A stretch of 57,902 nt of DNA, taken from Symbiodinium natans (taxonomy: Eukaryota; Sar; Dinophyceae; Suessiales; Symbiodiniaceae). How positions within the stretch are numbered: the first letter of the stretch is position 1; every line of letters begins with the position of its first letter. The notes under the pieces were generated by a model. That model was not told where the DNA came from and made no database searches. It worked only from the letters and a program-made list of their open reading frames with translations. The stretch covers positions 126,001-183,902 of the forward strand of contig CAJNDS010000265.1 of assembly GCA_905221605.1 (NCBI GenBank), written 5' to 3'. The translations under genes were made by a program, and so were the position numbers. Below are positions 51,259 to 57,902 of the stretch, piece by piece.

Positions 51259-52167
51259 ATGGATCTGGCTGCTCCCTACATCAGGCTTCGAGGCCCGGAA
51301 CACAGCGTTTGCCTTGAACGCAATGGCCTATTCAGAATGCAGGATCCGGAACCGCGGTGCAACTTCGAACCATCAATCACTGACAACAAAGCAATGGACG
51401 ACATCCACGCGCAGACCCAGGCCGCCTTCTACAATCGAGTACAATGGACGACGCAAGATCACAGACTGGCGTCGGAATGGAGCGCCCTGATGGCCGATCA
51501 CCCGGATCATTCCTTCCCAAATTCAGTTGCCTACTGGCCAAAATGGGACTCCACGGTGGTGTTCCGGGATGACTACTGCACGCTGATGCTTGGCACCCAG
51601 CGCACGGCTCTCGACATACCTGAACTCAAAGCGCACCAGGTTGATATCATCGTGACTCTCAACGCATCATCGCGCTTCAGGGAGAGTTATGACACAGATG
51701 CCGACTGGCAGTTCATGTACCAAATGGAGGGCATCTCCAACTTGCGCTACCACCTCTCGGATGTGCGCATCTCTCGGAACGATCAAGGCTTCCATGATGT
51801 GGTGTCAAATCTTGCCAGAACCTGGATCAGGATGATCGACGAAATTGAGGGCCAGGAGTGCAGCCGCACCAAACCGATGGTCATCCTGTTCCATTGTCTT
51901 GCGGGCATCAATCGCTCGACTTCTGCCCTCTGTGCCTACCTTATTGTTCGCTACCACCTCACTGCTCAACAAGCGATAGCGATTCTACTCTCGGCTAGGC
52001 CAGGTCAACGCTACTGGCAGGAAAGAGATCAATTCCCTCTCGCGCTACACTGGCTCTCCAGAGAATGCAAGAAGTCTGTTCTGGGGTATCTATGCATGGC
52101 CTGTGGAGACGCATTCAGACCGACACCAGACGATGACCCTCAGGACATGGACGACTTCGACGAGTGA
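51259..52167 (+). CDS. ORF4: dual-specificity-type protein phosphatase
   Basis: The start is GCCATGG at 51259; 302 aa. The active-site loop HCLAGINRS (His212, Cys213, Arg219) fits the HCxxGxxRS signature of cysteine phosphatases. A likely general acid Asp lies upstream in YHLSDVRISRND (about residue 168). After the loop come TSALCAYLIVRYHLTAQQAI and RPGQRYWQERDQF, as in DSPs. The first 90 residues are not typical. The stop TGA (52165-52167) is supplied by the conserved loop of hairpin 13. It lies in the array on the same strand as ORF1; a role in dephosphorylating host or element proteins (or RNA 5' ends, as some DSP relatives do) is inference. Confidence 0.85.
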   Translation: MDLAAPYIRLRGPEHSVCLERNGLFRMQDPEPRCNFEPSITDNKAMDDIHAQTQAAFYNRVQWTTQDHRLASEWSALMADHPDHSFPNSVAYWPKWDSTVVFRDDYCTLMLGTQRTALDIPELKAHQVDIIVTLNASSRFRESYDTDADWQFMYQMEGISNLRYHLSDVRISRNDQGFHDVVSNLARTWIRMIDEIEGQECSRTKPMVILFHCLAGINRSTSALCAYLIVRYHLTAQQAIAILLSARPGQRYWQERDQFPLALHWLSRECKKSVLGYLCMACGDAFRPTPDDDPQDMDDFDE

Positions 52168-52184
52168 GGTCCCCTCCTGTCGAA
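52156..52184 (+). repeat. hairpin 13 (overlaps the ORF4 stop)
   Basis: The stem TTCGAC/GTCGAA encloses GAGTGAGGTCCCCTCCT. The loop TGA is the ORF4 stop codon. Confidence 0.9.
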
Positions 52185-52459
52185 CCCCACCTTTTCCTTA
52201 CGTTCTTTAGAGGCGACTGTACTGACAACGCAAATTTGTGCAGAAAACGCGTGATACCCCTGATCATCTACATCATGCATTATTCGCTTGCAACTGCCCT
52301 CTCCTGGCTTCTGCTCAGGTTTCGCCATGCCCCGCCTCACATCGAGGATTTCGCCTCAGCCTCAACCAGCTGAGGCCATCCTGCCAAAGACACATTCAGA
52401 GCAGCTCTTTCTTCTCTACCTCAGAGCTCACAGCTCAAGCCATCGTTAGTAGCGGCCCT

Positions 52460-52484
52460 GAACGAGTGAGGTTCCCTCCTGTTC
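52460..52484 (+). repeat. hairpin 14 (15 nt before the ORF5 start)
   Basis: The stem GAAC/GTTC encloses GAGTGAGGTTCCCTCCT, the only copy with T for C after GGT. Confidence 0.8.
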
Positions 52485-52499
52485 TACTGCTAACTGGCC

Positions 52500-53231
52500 A
52501 TGTCAGCGCCGGAGGACGGCAATTCACATCGAGAAACCCGACACAGCGAAGACAAGCCCTCCAAGCGACGACATCCTCGCGGCAAGAGGCATCAGGCGGA
52601 CTCAGACTCCCGTCTGATCACGGAGGCTGACCTGGACTCTGAGGCTTCTTCCCTTCAGGATGATGACGACCTAGTGGAATCCCTGTCAAGGAGCTCCTCA
52701 AGACGGACAGCCTCTTCCCGGAACCAGCCCGCCCAACTGGCCCCAGGAGGCCCGCCTCCGCCCACTCCCATAACAACCAAGGCACTCTCGCCGGCGAACC
52801 AGGCTCAAACCGTACCCAAAGCCACCCAGCAGGCCTACCAGCCGTCGGGCCCCCCTCCCCCGACTCCGGTTCACCAGCCTTTCCAAGCGCAGGACCACTC
52901 AGGCCATAGCTCCCCTCCCATGGCGGAAGGCGCTCCCAGAACCACGGCACGTCCCTCCTCGACAAGTGGCACTTCAACGTCGGGGGCCTCAATGTCTCCC
53001 CCAGCCGCAGCTCATCCTCATCCCGCGCAAGAAGCTGCAACGCTAGTGGGCACTTGGATCATCACTCCTGGACCGATTGTATCCCTTGCTCCTAACCCCT
53101 TCAGCCCGTGGTCCCCCCCAGCGCGCACCTCGGTACTGTCTGCCACAGGAAGCCCACTTCCTCCGGGCACAGTCCAGACCTGGATAATTACCGAAGGCCC
53201 ACTTGTCCCAAGACGAGATCCGCAGGAGTGA
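52500..53231 (+). CDS. ORF5: Pro/Ser-rich low-complexity protein
   Basis: The start is ATG 52500 (MSAPEDGNSHRETRH); 243 aa. The N-terminus is basic (PSKRRHPRGKRHQADSD), then acidic/Ser. A Pro-rich disordered middle follows (GGPPPPTPITTK, SGPPPPTPVHQ). Near the end a short motif is repeated: TWIITPGPIV and TWIITEGPLV. No family is recognised. Its stop context GGAGTGAGGCATGC resembles half a hairpin loop. It is probably an intrinsically disordered linker or scaffold. Confidence 0.6.
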   Translation: MSAPEDGNSHRETRHSEDKPSKRRHPRGKRHQADSDSRLITEADLDSEASSLQDDDDLVESLSRSSSRRTASSRNQPAQLAPGGPPPPTPITTKALSPANQAQTVPKATQQAYQPSGPPPPTPVHQPFQAQDHSGHSSPPMAEGAPRTTARPSSTSGTSTSGASMSPPAAAHPHPAQEAATLVGTWIITPGPIVSLAPNPFSPWSPPARTSVLSATGSPLPPGTVQTWIITEGPLVPRRDPQE

Positions 53232-53254
53232 GGCATGCACAGAGCTCAATTTTG

Positions 53255-53294
53255 GCACTCCCTGCGAGTGAGGTCACCTCCTGCTAGGGAGTGC
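53255..53294 (+). repeat. hairpin 15 (24 nt after the ORF5 stop)
   Basis: GCACTCCCTGC pairs with GC-T-AGGGAGTGC (11 bp, one bulged T) around GAGTGAGGTCACCTCCT. Confidence 0.92.
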
Positions 53295-53569
53295 ATGTGT
53301 CACTGCTTACACCTTTTCAACCCAGCAGTATCTCAGAGACGAAATCCAGCCGCGCATCACACTGCTACCGCTGCCTAGACTTAGTCCTCGACGTGCCACA
53401 CCGAAGCCATGCTCTATGCACCGACAAGCCAAGGTGGGACGCTCTACCACAGACAAAGCCGGTTCCTCACTCTTAGTCTTCCTCTGCAGCACAAATTGCC
53501 GTAGCACAATCCAGCTGATTCGAGTTGCCAAGAACTGATAGCTTTCACCAACCCTCTCTCCAGGCTCAA

Positions 53570-53601
53570 AGGCAGAAAAGCGAGGTCACCTCCTGCTGCC
53601 T
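53570..53601 (+). repeat. hairpin 16 (25 nt before the likely ORF6 start)
   Basis: The stem AGGCAG/CTGCCT (6 bp) encloses AAAAGCGAGGTCACCTCCTG. Confidence 0.8.
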
Positions 53602-53626
53602 AGCCCCCCCTCTCAACCCCTGCGTC

Positions 53627-54868
53627 ATGTTGCATACATGCCCGTTGCTCCCGCTACGACCAGACTCATCGACGATGCCAATGAAGTCCAAGCTCGCCGC
53701 GCTGAACCTCTTCTGCAAGGCAATGCTGTACACAGGCAAGAGAACCAGTGATCCGGATGCAAACCTCTACCTCTCGGAAGAGGCCAAGGGTCTTGCTCGA
53801 CGTGAGAACTGTATGCTGGCTCCAACCCTGAGACTGGCAGCACGCAGCTACAACTGGATTCGACTTCTCTCCCAATCAGCTCAGCCTAATCTTCCCTTGC
53901 TGGCCGAAGCTGAGATGGCATCCCTATTATCACCCACAGAGCCTCCCCCTCATATCAAGCACTACGAGGCGGAACGGAGCTCACTTACCTTGCAGATGAT
54001 ACTCGAAACGGTGCATATCTACACTGAAGAGGAGACCATGGAGCCTGACGACTTCAAGCTAGCCGCCCTTATCATTTCCCAGACTCTGTACAATCTGGGA
54101 ATGGGCGGGCAAACCGTCAGGGACATTGTCAATGGCGCTGCCCAGCATCTGCGCTGGATCCTACCCAGTGACTCCACACGAGTTCTGAACGGAATACACC
54201 TTTGTCTCTTCCCTTCGGATATCTCGCCGTGGCCGCGAGAGGCAGACACCAATCCACATACTCAAAGTGACGAACATGCATTGGGCATCCTCGACGCAGA
54301 CATTCACATGCTACAGCGAGCGTCCAAGATTTACCGGACCATGGCCATGGTCGACTTCATGGTCGCCCGAGCACGAGGAGCACGAGTGCCAGACGAAGTC
54401 TGCCCCAGCGAACCCTGGGACGTCCTGCGACAGGATCAAGCCATGGCACTCCTTTCATATGCGGAGCACTTGACGGAACTCCATGATCTCCTGACCACTG
54501 ATGCGTACCAAAAGATGCGTACAGACCTCCGCCTGGGCAGAACCTGGCTATCGCGACCCATCACAGCATCCGAACTGGCCTCGCTTGAAGCAATATGGCA
54601 CAATACCACGATACCAGAGAGTTTTGCCAAGCTACACCTCACTCTCCAGCTCAAAGGGCAAATTGCTGCACACCTTCCGGAAGACTCCAGAGCACAGGAC
54701 AGACTACTTACCATACTCTCTCCCCTAGAGAATGACGTCCTGGACCAGGCCTTCCCCTGGATTCTGGCCTTTAAGATGCTCACGCCTGAGCGCAGGATGA
54801 TATTCCGATATGCTCTTCTTACGGCAGCGGGCCCCTCGGCAACAGCGCCGGTTACGCAGACCGAGTGA
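53627..54868 (+). CDS. ORF6: first of three tandem paralogues, unknown function
   Basis: I choose ATG 53627 (MLHTCPLLPLRPDSSTMPMK; 413 aa). The frame is open upstream to 53525, but that would run through hairpin 16, and ATG 53675 is an alternative. The protein is helical. Blocks shared with ORF7 and ORF8 are RLAARSYNWIRLLSQ, DIHMLQRASKIYRTM and PWDVLRQDQAMALL. The C-terminal block SPLENDVLDQ...AFKMLTPERR is shared with ORF7. Length matches spliced ORF7. The stop TGA (54866-54868) lies in the loop of hairpin 17. No known family is recognised. Confidence 0.7.
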   Translation: MLHTCPLLPLRPDSSTMPMKSKLAALNLFCKAMLYTGKRTSDPDANLYLSEEAKGLARRENCMLAPTLRLAARSYNWIRLLSQSAQPNLPLLAEAEMASLLSPTEPPPHIKHYEAERSSLTLQMILETVHIYTEEETMEPDDFKLAALIISQTLYNLGMGGQTVRDIVNGAAQHLRWILPSDSTRVLNGIHLCLFPSDISPWPREADTNPHTQSDEHALGILDADIHMLQRASKIYRTMAMVDFMVARARGARVPDEVCPSEPWDVLRQDQAMALLSYAEHLTELHDLLTTDAYQKMRTDLRLGRTWLSRPITASELASLEAIWHNTTIPESFAKLHLTLQLKGQIAAHLPEDSRAQDRLLTILSPLENDVLDQAFPWILAFKMLTPERRMIFRYALLTAAGPSATAPVTQTE

Positions 54869-54883
54869 GGTCCCCTCCTGGTC
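54859..54883 (+). repeat. hairpin 17 (overlaps the ORF6 stop)
   Basis: The stem GACC/GGTC encloses GAGTGAGGTCCCCTCCT. The loop TGA is the ORF6 stop. Confidence 0.85.
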
Positions 54884-55231
54884 AGCTACTTAACAAACCT
54901 AGTCAACTTCTTTCTCACAAGAAGATCGATGACGCCTGCTGCTAACAGACAAAGGAGAATTATTCCCGCTACTCTGCGCCTCTCCCAAACACAAATCTAG
55001 ACACCCCTCTCCCTCTCCGAGCAGAGCCTCAGGTCCTTAACCAGAAAGAGGGAAACACGCACCAGCGCCAGCGCCTCAGCTCTGCCCACCTTCAGCTTGA
55101 ACTCTGCTGCGCAACCCTACCCCTGCAGCTTAGCCCGAGAGAGGCCTTCCTTGAATTTCACCTCCTGGTTCCTTACCTTCGGCCTAAAAGCACCAAGGCA
55201 GCTGTGTTTGCTCCGGCTAACATCAGAGCCT

Positions 55232-55260
55232 TCATACGAGTGAGGTCCCCTCCTGTATGA
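55232..55260 (+). repeat. hairpin 18 (at the ORF7 start)
   Basis: The stem TCATAC/GTATGA encloses GAGTGAGGTCCCCTCCT. The right arm contains the first ORF7 ATG (55257). The better-context ATG at 55269 is 8 nt downstream. Confidence 0.9.
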
Positions 55261-56689
55261 GCCTGACCATGGAGGCCCTCCCTCCAGTACTGAGTAGGGA
55301 TAAAACCATGGAGGTGCTTCTGGAATCCCTTTTCCTCCCGCTTCCGGTTTACCCTGCATCCTCCCTGGGAGACCACGAGGCCAGCACTATACAAATGGCA
55401 TCTACACGCATCCCGGCAGAAGACGCCCTCCGGCACTCGGACCGTCAGATACGCATAGCTTCCCGCACCTGCAGCTTCATGAAACTGCTCACGGAGAAGA
55501 TCAACTGGAGACTGGGCGACCTTCGACTCTACCTCCCCAAGACTGCCGCTCGACAGCTAGCAGCCAAACGTAAGCACGAGGAAATGATGCTCCACGAGCC
55601 TCAGGAGAACACTCTGACCTACATTCGGCGGCGTCAGCTCATCTTCATATCTCAGGCGATCAGAGACTACACAAATGATGGCCCAGGCCAAAACTCTTTT
55701 CAGATCGAAGATGCGGAGAATACCGCACTTCGAATTTGGACGTACCTAACCCGCCACTTTGCCAAAGGAGAGATCAACTTTATGATAGACACCGCCTTGT
55801 CGCATCTCCACCTCCTGATGAAGTCGGCGACACCATGTCTGATGTCAAGCATGGAGCAGTCGCAGCCTTCCATGGCTCCGGGACAAGGTCAGAGTTATTT
55901 TCCCCCACATCTAGGCCTACCCGAAGACAAACACTTGGATCTCCAATACTTCGACCTTCAGGCACTCAGGCGCGCGTCGACGATATACCGAGTACAGCAG
56001 CTTCTCAAGATATCTCACTCAACCCAGGGCGGAGAGTCGCCCGTCACCAATGGCTGGCGCTTCCAGCAACAAGCGCAACACCTCGACTCATTGCCCTATG
56101 ACAAGCATCTCCAGGCCTTGCTGCCACACCTCCCGGACTACCAGGACCAACTCCGAGAGAACCTGGTGATGTACAGGAAATGGCTCCTACGAGACATCAC
56201 TGAAGAGGAGACGGCCTGGGCCCGTGACACACTTTTAGAGTCGGCAGTCTCGAGAGGAGATGGCGCGGGCGGGTCCTCTAGCCTTTCGGAGGGCATGTCT
56301 TCCTCCTCAAGCAGGGTGGGTAAACATGAACACGGGGAGGGGGGGGTATGTTTCAGTCCGTGGCTGGGTCTCCTCACCGCGTTGATTCTACTTCGAACTT
56401 CCAAAAATATAAAATAAACTAATAACATGGCTAGGTGGGTATGGGGGGGTTATACTCCAAAATAATATTTCATAAATATTCATTTTATATTTTTTTTATA
56501 TATTTAGCATGGCCTCGCTTCTTCTACCAAATCATCAATCCTTTACATGACGACGTCTACGAGGAGTACAAGCCGTTTGCGATCGTCTATAAGATGCTCA
56601 CTCCCCCGAACCGCCAACGGGCTCGATCACTTCATCGTACTTTGTTGCACGAGAGGCACCAGTCCTTCCTTCGTCTTTTTGAACCCTAG
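55257..56689 (+). CDS. ORF7: second paralogue, two exons with a GT-AG intron
   Basis: Exon 1 is 55257-56319 (or from ATG 55269, GACCATGG). Exon 2 is 56508-56689. Joined, they give 414 aa, close to ORF6 (413 aa). Shared blocks are RIASRTCSFMKLLTEKINWR, FDLQALRRASTIYRVQQLL and NGWRFQQQAQHLDSL. Exon 2 supplies INPLHDDVYEEYKPFAIVYK then MLTP, matching the ORF6 C-terminus. This is strong evidence that the splice is real, since without it the frame ends in unrelated residues. Function unknown. Confidence 0.75.
56320..56507 (+). other. 188-nt spliceosomal-type intron in ORF7
   Basis: The donor is GTAAAC after GGGTGG, and the acceptor is TATTTAG before CATGGCCTCG; phase 1. The last 110 nt are far more AT-rich than anything nearby and include a T-run before the acceptor. 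Removal restores homology with ORF6. Confidence 0.75.
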
Positions 56690-56699
56690 CCTGCTAGCA

Positions 56700-56730
56700 A
56701 CTTTGCTTGTGAGGTCACCTCCTGCAAAGT
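56700..56730 (+). repeat. hairpin 19 (11 nt after the ORF7 stop)
   Basis: The stem ACTTTGC/GCAAAGT (7 bp) encloses TTGTGAGGTCACCTCCT. Confidence 0.9.
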
Positions 56731-56862
56731 AGAGCACCAGGTTAGCAACGTCTCTGTCTAACTAGGACACCAGCAGCCTTTAGCAAGCCAAGATAAAGCA
56801 GCGGAAAAGTCTCCATCTCCAACTGCAGCACAGTCCCTTCTCACTAAGATCACAGCGGCATT

Positions 56863-56888
56863 CTCCGGCAATGAGGTCTTTCTGCGGA
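56863..56888 (+). repeat. possible degenerate hairpin copy
   Basis: TCTCCGGCA, then ATGAGGTCTTTC, then TGCGGA: stem TCCG-G-CA/TG-CGGA around a shortened loop that keeps TGAGGTC. It may be a decayed copy or chance. Confidence 0.3.
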
Positions 56889-57012
56889 TAGTTGGAGCCT
56901 GCTGCAGAGCCAATGCCTCAGCCTTGGCTGATTCACCTAGTAACACATTCAAGTCTGCAGCTTTCTGCTTTCATTGAAGCTTGCCACAGCCGGGCTCAGC
57001 CTCTCCACACAG

Positions 57013-57039
57013 GCTGGCCACGTGAGGTCTCCATCCAGC
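57013..57039 (+). repeat. hairpin 20 (13 nt before the ORF8 start)
   Basis: The stem GCTGG/CCAGC encloses CCACGTGAGGTCTCCAT. The core is diverged at its 3' side, but the position matches the other pre-start copies. Confidence 0.65.
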
Positions 57040-57052
57040 TAGCACACAGGCC

Positions 57053-57902
57053 ATGCCTTCACCGTCTCACAAAATTCTGCTCGAGATTCTCCTGAAGTCG
57101 CTCCACGTCCCACTGACCATCTACCTACCCGACGGCATCAGTGAGCACATGGCCACATCAGCCTCAGCAACAACTCATCTTGCCCCGAGGAGGCTCCTCT
57201 TCACTACAGAAGACCTTGAACGCACGGCAGAACGAAGCATGCGAGTAGCATCACGTCTCTGCAGCTTCATATGTCACTTGGATCGGTACCTGGCCTGGCG
57301 CGAGGGCAGACACACAGCCCTGCCCCTAGAGGCTAGCCCACGTATCTTGGCAGGTAAGCGCAAGCACATTGACGACGAGCAGCCTTCGACGCACCTACCC
57401 CGGAGTATGGGGGCCCCTCCAGCGCCAGCAAATCATGTACCTCACCCTCATGATCCACAACTACACAAAAGACGGCGAAGGCTCGCCGTCCTTGAGCACG
57501 TCTGAAGCTGATCAGGCTGCTGCTTTAACCTGGCATTATCTTACCGGGAAGCTCTCGCAATCAGAGCTGAATGCCATTCTGCTCCGCACTTTGGAGCAAG
57601 CCAAGGTCATTCTGAGGTCTGAATTCACTCCAGCACATCAACGGAACCTACTCCAGCTGCATCCCCAAACGACGGCGGAGACCTGGCAAGGCCATGCATA
57701 TTTCCCCCTAGGCCTCCGGCTTCAAGACCCACATCAGCTTGATCTTGAAGCATATGATTTCAGAACGCTCAAAAGAGCATCACTTCAGCTTCGCCTACTA
57801 CAACAACTGCGGACTATTACGGCCTCCACACCTACATCGGCCAGCGACCAGATCCGAGATGGCTGGGATTTCCTTGAACAAGACCGTGATCTCTCAAAGC
57901 TT
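57053..57902 (+). pseudogene. ORF8: third paralogue, frameshifted, runs off the window
   Basis: ATG 57053 (GGCCATGCC) opens a frame with MRVASRLCSFICHLDRYLAW, matching ORF7. By about 57420 the homologous reading has moved to the +1 frame (QRQQIMYLTLMIHNYTKDGE, then LDLEAYDFRTLKRASLQLRL and DGWDFLEQDRD) and stays open to the window end. The original frame stops at 57505. The shift lies between about 57365 and 57420, near GGGGGCCCCTCC, so an indel, an assembly error in a G-run, or recoding could explain it. Confidence 0.7.

Noticed and set aside
41904-57039. CRISPR array
   Set aside because: Repeats are separated by whole genes with irregular spacing, stems differ between copies, and the genome is eukaryotic.
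41904-57039. Rho-independent terminators
   Set aside because: The hairpins have no following T-run, some lie inside ORFs, and the setting is a nuclear genome.

Overview
The window looks like nuclear DNA of a dinoflagellate, probably Symbiodiniaceae-like. This rests on the dinoflagellate-type LINE, copia and DIRS-like relics, one-directional genes from 18 kb onward, a probable GC-AG intron, cysteine-rich CW...CC repeats typical of dinoflagellate proteins, and TTTAGGG-type interstitial telomere repeats. No species can be named, and all homology statements come from recognising motifs by eye.

Layout. (1) 1-6.7 kb: short tandem repeats and a decayed DIRS-like RT/RNase H fragment. (2) 6.8-16.6 kb: a nested transposon stack. 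A frameshifted LINE (+) is split by a copia-type LTR retrotransposon (-, 8295-15215, identical 182-bp LTRs, TSD GGATT), which itself carries a 5'-truncated poly(A) LINE copy (9484-9934). (3) 18.4-39.7 kb: four probable host genes, all on +: a fatty-acid-hydroxylase-superfamily membrane protein, an acyltransferase-3-like membrane protein with two Cys-rich repeats, a six-exon lipoxygenase ending in the canonical C-terminal Ile, and a long gene with kelch repeats, a Ser/Thr-rich stalk, a GPS-like motif and membrane segments. (4) 38-41.2 kb: minisatellites and a (TAC)n(TGC)n tract.

(5) 41.3-57.9 kb is the most unusual part: a one-directional array of at least nine ORFs. The first is a very large APE/RT LINE-type polyprotein with C2H2-like fingers and a C-terminal ubiquitin-specific-protease (C19-like) domain. 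It is followed by a basic protein, a small Cys/His protein, a 628-aa protein, a dual-specificity-type phosphatase, a Pro-rich protein, and three tandem paralogues of about 410 aa. One paralogue has a clean 188-nt GT-AG intron and the last is frameshifted.

The whole array, and as far as I can see nowhere else in the window, is punctuated by about 20 same-orientation hairpins. Their roughly 17-nt apical sequence is conserved (consensus GNGTGAGGTCNCCTCCT, itself containing a GAGG/CCTC mini-palindrome), while the flanking stems have unrelated but complementary sequences. Every stop codon in the array has a hairpin overlapping it or within about 32 nt downstream, and six of eight downstream ORFs have one 8-45 nt before the likely start. 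Six more lie in frame inside ORFs. I consider this hairpin-punctuated array the candidate undescribed system. Possible roles are RNA processing or translation punctuation, a reading-frame-tolerant mobile palindrome, or cassette exchange; the sequence alone does not decide between them.
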